Assembly (NCBI GenBank): GCA_023078555.1
Contig: CM041202.1
Location: 5,752,522 to 5,816,521 of the forward strand
From: Ulva prolifera
Taxonomy: Eukaryota > Chlorophyta > Ulvophyceae > Ulvales > Ulvaceae
Length of the DNA: 64,000 nucleotides
Direction: 5' to 3'
This document shows positions 17,405-30,893 of this stretch, in pieces. Under the pieces are notes generated by a model. The model did no database searches. It was given only the letters and a program-made list of their open reading frames with translations, and was not told where the DNA came from. The translations under genes were made by a program, and so were the position numbers. How positions within the stretch are numbered: position 1 is the first letter of the stretch; each line of letters starts with the position of its first letter.

Positions 17405-18200
17405 TTTTCTAGCACTAATATAATAGTGTATTTCGAGTGCTCTCTGCCCACTGAGCACGATGGGCATACGCTGGGCACCGTTTGAGGCCATGGCCATCTG
17501 AGCCGTCGTTGGGCAAAACGGGGGCTTTGGACCAAAAACCCCGATTTCGCTGGGCGTTTTCACATGTTATGCCCAGACTGCTTACAATCGATTCAAGAGG
17601 ATACTGTCAGTCTATAGGACTTTTCCTTGTGTTCTGGAGCTTTCCGAGGTGCTCGCGGTTCCATTCCATGGAATGAGTGCCGAGTCGCATGCCTCGAGTG
17701 CACTGCCGACCCCCCTAGGGCAGCTGCAATAGTCATGAAGCGCTACGTATACGCATCGCGACGGTGCGGCGGAGCCAGGCTGATCCTACCAGTCATTACG
17801 TAGTGACCCACGCGCTAGCACTGCTACCAACACGTCCTGCCTGGGTACCCACGTGGGTCACAATCAACCATTTCTGGGCGCAACGCGGATTTCGGGCCAA
17901 AGGACGGTTTCGCCCAGCGACTCAAAACAAAAAATATAGCAGCATTCAGGAGACTACTGCGAGTCTATAGACGTTCTTAGCGCTGTCTGGAGCTTTCTGA
18001 GGTGCTCGCGGTTCAATTGGACGTGCCACAGTGCATGATCATGAGGCCGGCCGTGCCACACAAAAGAGTGAACGGGAGAAGGCAAACACCAAAACCGAAT
18101 CTAATCTAATCCGATCAACAGCAACACATACACACACGATCACATTACAACCGCACCAGGCCTGAGTGCCGAGTCGCACTGCCGACCCCCCTATCTCGAG
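17405..18200 (+). repeat. dispersed repeat C, copies 3 and 4
   Basis: Copy 3 (about 17405-17725) and copy 4 (about 17860-18200) share TTTCGGGCCAAA or similar, TTTCGCCCAG or TTTCGCTGGG, AGTCTATAG, CTGGAGCTTTC.GAGGTGCTCG and a closing GCCGACCCCCCTA block. They resemble copies 1 and 2. A 3' piece of the LINE described next (AAAAGAGTGAACGGGAGAA) interrupts copy 4 at about 18060-18155. Confidence 0.7.
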
Positions 18201-18366
18201 GTATTGCGCACTCCCTGCCTGAACAAATATGCAATGACGCACACCGACAGCGCGATGACGACAAGGGCACATTGATCACCGTTTCCAGAATTTGTGGCTC
18301 TCAAGGTGCCTCGGTGTCGGTGATATCGGTATTGCGGTTGCGACGGCATTCGGGGTCACGACGGGT

Positions 18367-18741
18367 CTTTGTTACAAAAGAGTGAACGGGAGAAAACAAA
18401 CACTGAAACCGAATCTCATCCGAATCAACTGCAACATACACTCACACACACACGAACACTACAACCGCACTCACAACTCAGTCCGGCAGGATCGCGTCCT
18501 CAAGGCCCGCATCATATCGCAACCCTTGCTCCCGAGAGATGACAAGCCCAGACTTCCGATACATATCCGCATTGCCGCGCTGCAATGACACCGACAACAC
18601 CCGCAGCGCCCACTGGACAAACGCGCCTTTGGAGATGCGCCCACTGGCAGCGGCCACATCCCCCAACTGACCGACGAACCTCACGGCAGCCTTGCCCATG
18701 AAGCCACACGATTCGACCGCAAACGGAACAAACCGGAACGC
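18367..18741 (-). mobile_element. retroposon 2: 5'-truncated LINE with 13-bp TSD
   Basis: Bounded by direct repeats GGTCACGACGGGT at 18354-18366 and 18742-18754. On the minus strand it encodes the C-terminus of a LINE-type reverse transcriptase polyprotein: FVPFAVES, then an Ala/Gly-rich helix, then LSVSLQRGNADMYR, with a stop at 18478. About 110 bp of 3' UTR follows, ending in CACTCTTTTGTAACAAAG. The same FVP..E/S..G to L(S)V(S/A)L(C/Q)(R/K)GNA pattern occurs at 55391-55816. The 3' UTR recurs at 18060, 25172, 28620 and 30252. The copy is dead, as only about 90 codons remain. Confidence 0.85.
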
Positions 18742-18754
18742 GGTCACGACGGGT

Positions 18755-18983
18755 TAGACGTCAACGCGGCAACAGGTATCGATGTGCAATACTTCTGAGC
18801 GCCTGACAGGTAGTATTTCAGCCGTGTCAATGTTGCTCAAGACTTATGCACCGCAGGGCTCGTTTGATCTGCTCGAACTGAACCTCAAAATCTTGCGATT
18901 CCGCAACGAACGGATTCTGTCAGACCCGGTCGTGGCTGTAAAGACCCGAGACACCTGGAGACGACACTTCGTGATCAGCGCCC
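18755..18983. other. upstream flank of bZIP gene A
   Basis: A TGA in the frame of the first bZIP exon lies at 18972, so translation either starts at 18984 or an upstream exon joins at an AG such as GATCAG at 18977. No promoter motif was recognised. Confidence 0.3.
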
Positions 18984-21900
18984 ATGGATGTGGATGAAAA
19001 GGAGATAGATGCCAGATTCCACAGGATTCGAGCCAAGAATCGTGCCGCGCAGATCCGGTACCGTCAGCGCGCACAGGCACGTCCCCGGCAGGTGTCCTTG
19101 GCGATTTTCCGCACTCTGTGTGATTCAGTGTGCATATGTGCTGGTAATTCAACAGAATCTGCTTATTCGCGGTCATTTGTGTTGCTTCGTACGTACTCTG
19201 TCCTGTATCAGCTGAGGCTCCTAGGCTCTGGGGATGCGTGCATAGTCCGTGCGGCTGCACCATCCGCTCCCAGCAAGCAAAGACAGTAGCAGCTGCACGA
19301 TTGCATTTATTAAAGCATGTCATTTCTTTGACCGTCTTTCATCAGCTCCGGTGCCAGCGCATCTTCTTGCACTGTGTTCTGTGCAGATCTCCTTCCGTTC
19401 GTGCCATCCAAACAGTCATCGCATGGATGCGCAGCCGTACCACATCTCGTTGAATCCAGTTTCAAAGAAGGCACATATATACTCTGTGTGTTTCCAATGT
19501 GCGAGCTGGAACCAAAACTGTCTCCGTAGCAGCGAGACAGCGTGGACTTTCAGCCGAGCCGTGTTGACCGTGCTCGTGCTGGGATGCTTTGCCACAAACT
19601 CCACGATAGCCTGAACAAACTGCAATTGTCCTCACGTCCATGTCGCTTAGTCTCCGTTGCAATCCTGCGTGTCTGTGCCTGCCGTTCTCCGTGCTACAAG
19701 GTCAAAGTCCAGAGCAGATAGCTGTGCGCACGAAGACAGCACGATCAGGCCTCACTGCGGCCACCACCTGATGCAAAACCAATGCATGCCACTGTTGCCT
19801 CGGGACTGCACCCGCAAACATGCAACTATTCGCCTAGTATGCACAATTGCTTAAGTTCCCACACACACGCACGGCACGGTGCGGTCTTCAGCAGGTGGGC
19901 TGGATGATGGGGACGCCTGGACTGCGGCAGTTCTGCTGCGTGGCAGCTGTACTGTAATCAAGGGAGGACGGGTTTATCTGTGGGCCGCGGCCTCCTGCAG
20001 CTGGGCGGTCCGGCCGGGCGGCCTCGTGTTTAGCGGCCTCAAGATCGGCGTGGATGCACTAGAGATTTCTCTGTGTGTGCGCGTTCGTGTGTGGGTGTAG
20101 AACCACAGGCAGACCAGAAATCAAAGCAGGTAACGCCACTGGTGTCGCGCGCAGCAGATCCACGGGAGCATCAACATACTTTACCCAAGGCACAGCTAGA
20201 ATCCCACAGAGAACAAGCATCCGCCCAAAATCACCACAATGCATGCCCAGCCCGTCCCCCGCCGCAGCCCGCTGACGCTGATGGGTAGTCCAAGCACAGC
20301 TGTATGTACAAATGGCATGCACGCTTTCTCGAGGAGTGTGCTGTGCCGGGGCTTTGCAGCCGTGCGGAGGCCAGACATGCGCGTAGCAGTCTTGGTCCTA
20401 TGCCGAGAGGGCGGCATGTGTGGATACGGATATGGCCATGCTATCATGCATACACATTTACATGTGGCATGCATACGCGTTGAAAGGCTGGCTCCCTGCC
20501 GCACCACACCACCCCTTGTGGCGTTCGCACTAAACCCTGTATCAGGCCAGCGACCAGCGACCTTCACCCCCGTGCGCTGCCCACAGGACGAGCTGGGAAC
20601 GCTGAAAGGAAGAATCCGCGACGCCCAGACAGCCGTCGATGCTGCCCGCGATTGTCATGCTGAGCTGCAGCGGCAGCGGGTGCGGTTGTCCACGCGCGCC
20701 GCCGACGCCGCCGCCGCACTCGCAGCCACGAGGGCCCCACAGCCACTCCACCCCACAGCGGCAGCTTATCCACCGGCCAGAGCCCTGCTCCACCCGCCCA
20801 GATCCGGCACATGCGCCGCGGCATCAGCACACCCGGTAGCCACCGCCAGCACCGATCCGACGCAGAGCGTGCCCTCTAGCCACGCGAGTGGCACCTGTGC
20901 CGAGACCCCCTGCCACGCCGGGGCGGATCTCCCCAGGATCCTGATTAAACCCTGGCGCTGCCCCTCTGTGCTGCGGGCCCCCCTTCACCAGCCGCCGCGC
21001 CGGATCGCCGCGTTCCGCACCTCCGCGTCGATCTCGTACGACGACCTTCGTGCTGCGGCGGCCCCTGCGTCGCGGCTCGTCGACTTCTCGCAGCACGCGC
21101 TCGCGGACCTCTCTGACCGCGTGTGTGCGCACAAGGCCGCGCAGCTGCAGCTGTCGTGCGGGGAGGTGTGCTGGTTCGTGCAGACGGTGTACGAGGTGGC
21201 TGAGGGGACACCCCTGTCGCTGTCGGCGTCGCTGAGTTCCCCGGAGTGCCTCGCATCCTTCGTGCTGCAATACCTGATCTCGCGGCTCGAGCTCACGCTG
21301 GTCGTGGCGGTGGCCTCCCAAGAGGACTGCGGTGTGGCGCCTAGCACTGGCTGTGGTTCAACCGATTGCCTTGCCTTGATACAGCCTGTCCTCATGGTGG
21401 TGATAATCAGACAGCTCCATGATTTGTCACAGAATCGATGGACACGGATTGCACTGCACCAGGGTGTATGATGCTCACCGTTGCCTCCGCAGCTGCTCCA
21501 ATCGACCGGCCTTGGGTGGTTGGGGCAGTCCAGGGTGTCTGAGGGGTCGCGGTCCTCGCAGGCCTACAGGCCACATCTTGGCAGCATAGCACAATTTGCC
21601 AGGTCCCCTAGGTGTTTGCATACGGGAGTTGAGGAGCTGTATGTCGTGCTTCACTGCGAAGGACGCGGAAGCGGTCAGTGTAGATGAGTTAAGCTCCAAT
21701 GAAGTGTACCCGTTCGATCATAGCCGCATCGGGACCTGGCCCTGGCGCAGCGCCGGTCAGGGCTTGAGTTCAGATTACAGTCCCAGAGCCAGAGATGTCA
21801 TAGACTGCTGCTCCCTTCCGGCACCTCCTCTTCTGCTGGTCCTGGCAGGCACCAGTCTGAAGGCAAGCCCGCAGATTCTAGCTCTGGTGCATGCAAGGAA

Positions 21901-24346
21901 ATTGCTCAATTGCTCCGCGGCGGCAAGCCGATCGGCGCAACTAGTGCTGAGGCCACTGCCTCAAACATGCAGACCCACAACAGAGCGGGGCGTCCGATAA
22001 AGAATGCAGCAGCAGACAGCATGGGGACACCTCCGAGGCCGCGGAGCAGGCCCCGCCGACCAAGACACCCCGGCCACAACCGCCACCCCCCGCCGCCGCA
22101 GTGCAAGCCGGCGCGTCTCCACACGTCGACGCGGGCAGCTCCGGGCGTAGCGCCGCGGCCGCGGCGAGTGTCCCTTCAGACGCCCCTCCAGCTGGCGCAG
22201 CACACGGCGCAGCATATGGGGCGCCTGAGGCGGGTGTGCCTGCGTGGTCGTCCTGCGTCCGCGTCGGCATCGGCCAGCTGTTTGATGCGCGCGAAGCTGT
22301 GCGCGTGATGCTGCACCGCCTGCTGCGCGCCTTCTGCCCGCTGCTCCCACTGCCTGTGCTGTACCAGCTCCTGGCCACCTACCACGAAGTTCTTGCACGC
22401 ATGACCTGCGGTTTCAACGCTGCGGAACGGGAGGCAGCGAGCGCCGAGGTGCCTCGCAGCGCGAACGCCCGCAGCACTGGCGGTGATCAGATGTTCATGG
22501 CTTGCATCATGGTTGGCCGCCGCGGCGTCGTCGAGGTGTTTGTAGATGCGCTGGAAGCTGCGACGGACATGCATGTGCTGCGGTGCCTGGTACGCTGCTG
22601 CCGCTGCTGCTCTGCATGCATGCGTGCCATGGGTGCTAGCCCGATCTAGCCTGGACCCGTCTAGAGCTGTGCCTTTCGTCCGAGCCTGTCACAGCCTCCA
22701 TAGCCTCATGTGCTTCTGCAGCGGTGGCCGTCATCATGGCCGATCGAGCCCTTACCGCCGCCCCATGGCCACAGTTCGAGTCGAGCTGTTGAGGGGCACG
22801 GCCATGCATCAGTGCAGCCGCTTGCTGGCTTCACGCCACCATGTCTCCGAGTGGGTGCGAGCTGCTCGCAACGATGGGTATTGTGATAGCATGGCCGTGG
22901 CTGCAGGAGGCGGAGGGCCCTGCCGCGCTCCTCTGGGGGGGCGAGTGCTGCCCGCAGCGCGACCTTGAGGAGTACACCCACATCTCGGTCGCGGCCTGTG
23001 CGCTGCTGCTCCGCATGACGCTGCTGTGGGCGCCGCGGGCCGTGATGAACATGAGCTTTTGTGGCAAGAATTTGCAGCTGCGCCTGGACGGCGAGGTGCG
23101 TAACGCAATCGCCCTCTCTGGTCACCATGCATGGGCCACATGCATGAGTCACCATTCGCATTGAGTCGCTTCGTAGAGTTCCATCACGGCAGACGGTGGC
23201 TGTGCCAGGGGCGCTGCCCCTGGCTTCATGCGTGGGCATGCGCACTGCCACCTGTGCATCCGTTGAGGTGCTACTTTTTGGTGGGTTGGCAGGATGCTGA
23301 TATCATCGATGACGGGGATCCTGTGTGTGCGTGTGTCCGACTTCGCATGCATGCGGCCGTGCTTGATAGTCGACATGCTCTGGGCTACTGGCCAGTGTAG
23401 GGCCATCGCGCCAGATCACCCCCAAAAATCCCGAATAGTTAGGTGCAATATCTGGATGACAGCCCTGAACATGCGGCAGGGCACCCCAATACTGGGCTGC
23501 TGGTTGGTCGTGCGCATGCCAGGCGGGTGCTGCAAGTCAACGCTGTGTGGTTGCTGCGGAAGTGTTCTAGCTAGACTGAAGCACTGTCAGCTCGGCATGT
23601 CTCGAGGAGAAGTGACAGAGGGGGATGCACCGCTGCAGATTGACAGCTTCCACGTGCGCCTGTACCGGCAGCTGCAACTGACCGAGGCCGACCGCAGCCG
23701 GCTGGTCGCGCACCTGCGGGCGTGGAAACAGCTCAACGTGTCACTCGATTCGCCCTTCCGCGCCGCCCTGGCCGCTCTGGAGCGCCTCCCCCGGGCCTCT
23801 GACATCCCGGCGGCGCTCGTTTCCCACATCAGCGCGGCCGCTGCGGGCACGCACGCGAGGGGCAGTGCGAGAGGCTCCTGCGCTGTGAGCTGTGCGTGTA
23901 TGCATGACCCACGTGCATGCAGTAGTGGGGAGTACGACGTGGCGAGGGAGGCCGTGCACGCGTGGGGTGGCGTGCTGTGCATGCTGGGGGCGTGTGCAAA
24001 GGAGACTGCATCGGCGGAGCGGGGGCTGCTGGCGCTGCGGGACGTGCACGAGGCGCACGGCAGGGTGCGGCGCGAAACGAAGGAGCTGCAGATGCAGCCG
24101 GGGGTGCTGCTGCGGCCGCTGCAGATCGCGCGGCTGTGGACCACGCATGTCTTCTGCCGCGCGGCGCAGGCGGACACGATGAAGCTGTGCCAGCTCGCGA
24201 CGTCGCAGCAGCGGTGGCGCGACGTCGCGTCGCTGTTCAGGGGGCGCTTGGTGCAGCCGCCGCCGCCGCAATTTCCAGCGTACCAGTGGTTGGAAGGTGC
24301 GGCATGGGAGGCTTCCGGCAGAAGCGTGGCCGCGCAAAGGTGCTAG
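18984..24346 (+). CDS. bZIP-type transcription factor A, 5 exons
   Basis: Exons: 18984-19076, 20587-21331, 21973-22589, 22907-23095, 23639-24346; phases agree and give 783 residues. The basic region is at about 10-31 with N19-x7-R27. Splicing puts Leu exactly nine residues after R27, then Ala44, Ala51, Leu58 and Leu65 at seven-residue steps, which is the bZIP register. A variable Pro/Ala-rich linker follows. Then come three conserved blocks of unknown function: a helical block at about 175-275 (SYDDLRAAAAPASRLVDF), one around 370-480 (GQLFDAREAVRVMLHRLL) and one in the last exon (DSFHV.LYRQLQLTE, LCQLATSQQRWRD). Every block is repeated in gene B with the same intron positions. Intron 1 starts GC, not GT. 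The start of exon 4 (after CTGCAG) is the least certain edge. Likely a nuclear DNA-binding protein; the target is unknown. Confidence 0.8.
19077..20586. other. long intron 1 of bZIP gene A
   Basis: 1510 bp with donor CAG|GCACGT and acceptor CCCACAG. Short chance frames only. The equivalent intron in gene B is 1973 bp. Confidence 0.55.
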
Positions 24347-24735
24347 GTTAGGACGTGTCTTGAAAGGAGTTCGGATGCGATTTTTTTTGAGACTCGGTGG
24401 CGGTGTTTCCTAGGGATCGACGCATGGCTGCTGTGCAGTGCGCTGATGGCTCATGTACACGGGGCCGGGCGGCATGCATGCTTGGAGTCCTTGCCACATG
24501 CACATGTATCCGCCATTGTAAAGGTAAACTGAAGTAAATCTGGATTTACGGAGCTGTACCCTGTAGAGGACATTGACAACTCCGAATGAACGGGACCAGA
24601 TGCCGAAGGGGTAAGTTTAGACCACCTTGACACCCTCCTCAGACAACCGTACGCAACTCACATGGCCTCCTCCTACGCTAAGCGGTCACGCACGCCTGTT
24701 TGGATTCCGCAAAACACCCTGCAGGATCGAAACCA
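24347..24735 (+). repeat. 3' flank of bZIP gene A and dispersed repeat E, copy 2
   Basis: From about 24512 to 24735 the sequence aligns with 1975-2230 (AAGTAAATCTGGATTTACGG, CATTGACAACTCCGA, TGAACGGGACCAG, GTACGCAACTCACATGGCC). A TGTAA is at 24514, about 170 bp past the stop; whether it acts as a polyadenylation signal is unknown. Confidence 0.65.
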
Positions 24736-25171
24736 TATGCATGATCTCCTGAACAGAAGGGGGGCTAGCTTTACTGTTCTCGGCGTAGGTCGTGTTCGGC
24801 GTACTGTTCTCGGCGAAGGTGCCAGTTGTGTCTTGCAGCAAAAGTTTTGCCACGTAGTTTCCACACGCTGGACCTGCTCTCGAGAGACCTCGTGCCTGTG
24901 GGCGCACTCACAGGTTGTTTTTGAAGCATGCTGGTGCTGTGCAGTGCGCATGCGTTTCACAGAACATCGTGATGCTCTGTTGCGAAGTCGCGCAGCCTGA
25001 TGCCTGAGAGACATCTGAGACATCTGTCACATCGAGATGTCTAGAGCTCCAAAGCCACCGTCACTTAACGCACGCCAGTTCAGAGCCGAGCGTGCACAGA
25101 GGGGCCCAGCACTGTGACTGTGCCAGCGAATGTATCTACTCTTAAGGCGGAGCCAAGGACTTCACAGGTCC

Positions 25172-25201
25172 TGTCGGTTTCTCCCGTTCACTCTTTTGTA
25201 A
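25172..25201 (+). mobile_element. retroposon 2, 30-bp 3' remnant with TSD
   Basis: Only the last 30 bases of the LINE 3' end remain (ending CACTCTTTTGTAA). Direct repeats ACTTCACAGGTCC (25159-25171) and ACTTCACAGATCC (25202-25214), one mismatch, flank it. It lies 36 bp before the giant TG tract. Confidence 0.75.
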
Positions 25202-25236
25202 ACTTCACAGATCCACCACATGTGAAGAAGACTGAG

Positions 25237-28414
<3,178 letters not shown>

Positions 28415-28693
28415 TACAAGGACAAAGCAAGCGAGGCAGGTAGCACCGCAAGCAAGAAGCAGGGGAAACGCACACCACGCAGCAAGCCACACGAAGCGCA
28501 CACCAAAACACCCTCGCAACGGCAGCACCCGCGCCGGACACAGCGACACGGCAACACAACCACACACACGCCCATGCCCACACGCCCATCCCCACCCGAA
28601 CCCCGCCTAACAGCAAGTCGCTATGTTGATGTTGCTTCAGATGGGATTCGGTTTCAGTGTTTGTTTTCTCCCGTCCACTCTTTTGTAAGCCCA
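28415..28693. mobile_element. retroposon 1 and 2 truncated copies, head to head
   Basis: 28415-28610 is the 3' part of retroposon 1 on the minus strand, closely matching 62403-62620. From about 28620 to 28693 the 3' end of retroposon 2 follows on the plus strand (GGGATTCGGTTTCAGTG to CACTCTTTTGTAA). Their truncated 5' ends meet near 28610-28620 and the 3' ends point outward. Confidence 0.8.
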
Positions 28694-29360
28694 CACATGT
28701 GGTGGAGATCGCACCCAGATCTGAGCACTGTCAGTGCACTGCATCGAACATATCGTGGCACTCGACGTGTTCGAGTGATTGCATGCAGCTCTGTTACAAC
28801 ATGTGATGCACTGCATCGAACATATCTCATGTCGATACATATATGCTGAGATAGTAATTATTATTATTATAATGGTAGCAGATCTAGAGTCTCGGTGCAC
28901 GCATGCCTGCCTGTGAACGGTTCGAACACTGTGATCACAGTGCACGCTGCGGCGTCCGATCGGCATGTGGAAAGCTCGCGAGCTCGGCCGAGGTGAAGAT
29001 CGCCTGTGATCATGAAGATGCCGATCCGAGATCAAACTGTACGACATGGGATGGATCGTGGTCATGTCGACGCGTTCGAGAGGAACCGTGACAGTTCGAG
29101 GTCACCTTGCAATCGGGTCATGTCCAGGGTTCTACTCGGCCCCTTTTTCCCGTCGGGGTTCCTATTGTCAGTCTGCACCCTTCACTGGGATTTCCTCGGT
29201 GACTGTCGGCACTCAAGTGATACTTCCGGGTTGTTTGCACGCTGAGTGTCAAGCCTAAGGCCTTATAAGGGGGGTTAAAAGTTGCTGATTGCGCAACTGC
29301 AGTGCATGTCCATGTCTACAGTGCATGCCCATGACGTCTGTCGCATGACTTTTCGGTATG
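28694..29360. other. interval without an assignable gene
   Basis: Contains a repeated ACTGCATCGAACATATC motif (about 28738 and 28810) and a short ATT microsatellite near 28855. No gene was recognised. Confidence 0.4.
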
Positions 29361-29380
29361 ACACATGTCACCGTCAGATG

Positions 29381-29466
29381 TGTGCTGCGTGTGGCTTGTT
29401 GCATGGTGTGCGATTCCTCTGGTTGTTTCTCGCGGTGCGACCTGCCTTGGTTGCTTTGTCCTTGTA
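29381..29466 (+). mobile_element. retroposon 1, 86-bp copy with 20-bp TSD
   Basis: Direct repeats ACACATGTCACCGTCAGATG (29361-29380) and ACACATGTCACCTTCAGATG (29467-29486), one mismatch, flank an 86-bp 5'-truncated copy ending CTTTGTCCTTGTA. This copy fixes the 3' end of the element precisely. Confidence 0.88.
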
Positions 29467-29486
29467 ACACATGTCACCTTCAGATG

Positions 29487-30251
29487 CCCATGCGCGGCTC
29501 ACCGGGGCCGGTTTCCTCCCAACTTTCACCTTTTTGGACAGGAATGCCGTTGGCAATAAGACCCCTGACCCACTATCCTGTCACCAAGAGATGGATATCC
29601 AGCTCAGATCAATGCCGTCCCAAAGCACAGTATTCCTCCAGATACCATATGCATGATCTTGATGTTTTGGGCTCAGCTGATGATTGCCCTGACCATGTTC
29701 CTCTGTTCGCGTTGTCGTTGCAGCAACCATACCACTCGCTGCAGCACACCACACCACTGCCGCTGCACGGCGCCGTGCAGCGCTCAATAGGGCCATTTTT
29801 GGGGAGGGGGTTTCCCGATGAAAATCACTGATTCCAGTGGTATTATAAGGGTATTATCCCTCTGGGCCTTGTCATTTCTAGAGGGCCTTCCCGACTCGGA
29901 TGCGATGCTGCAGCTGCCATCCCAGAGGGATGCCATAAACGTTCACTTTTTGGGTGGCAACCGTTGTGACTGTAGGCCATTCACAGTGCAAGGCATTGCA
30001 CACACACAAAAAAGAAACACACAACAGCAATGACAATAACATTGGTTGAAGTGCCCTATGTGCCGACTCGGAAGATCAGCAAACGTTAACAATTGTCAAG
30101 CTCTATGTCTATGTCATCAGGGTCACCTGGAATTTCGTCTACCTCAGCCCCGGGAAGTACATCAGACAAAAATATATGCATATGACAATATTGGGCTGAC
30201 CCGAGCCAGGCGAGACCCGAGATACAGCCCACCCGCACCACAAGTACGGGT
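29487..30251. other. interval without an assignable gene
   Basis: Short open frames only. Confidence 0.4.
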
Positions 30252-30350
30252 TTGCACTGGGTTGGCAAAAGAGTGAACGGAAGAAGACAAACACCAAAAC
30301 CGAATCTCATCCGAATCAACAGCAGCACACACATACGACTTGAGTCATAG
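30252..30350 (-). mobile_element. retroposon 2, short copy with probable TSD
   Basis: Contains the LINE 3' UTR (AAAAGAGTGAACGGAAGAAG, CCGAATCTCATCCGAATCAA in plus orientation). Direct repeats GCACCACAAGTACGGGT (30235-30251) and GCACCACAAGCACAGGT (30351-30367) match at 15 of 17 positions. Confidence 0.65.
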
Positions 30351-30893
30351 GCACCACAAGCACAGGTGATTCCGACACCCCCTGATATGTCAGCCCGGGA
30401 TGACATGTCACGGGTACAAGTCTACACGTTGTGGCCGTTGTGGCCATGCACTGTAGATGGGGATGGCGCAACAAGCAGTTCTGACCCCCCATATATAGAC
30501 ATTGTACTCTCTCTACATTACATTCCATGGACATTTAGCACATGATAAGGAAACTCCGCTTCGATGGCAGCTGCAGCAGACACCGGGGGCATGCGGGTGA
30601 AGGGTGCAGGCTATCACGGGGATCCGGGACGATGGCACAGGAGCTACAGGCGGCCGCGGGCCTGTAGAACCCTGGTACACGTCCCATGCATTGCGCAGGG
30701 CGTTCATGAACAGTCGATCCTGAGTTCACAAAGCACGCGAGCTGCCATGACTCTGGGCGATCCTTTAACAGACGTACGTTGACAGACGCGTCGCACCCCT
30801 CCAGGACCCTGCCACAGGACCATATGCATTCGGACAACCTTGCGCTGCCATGTGCGATTTCACCGTGGCTTCGCTGTGCCATGCCACTGGTAC

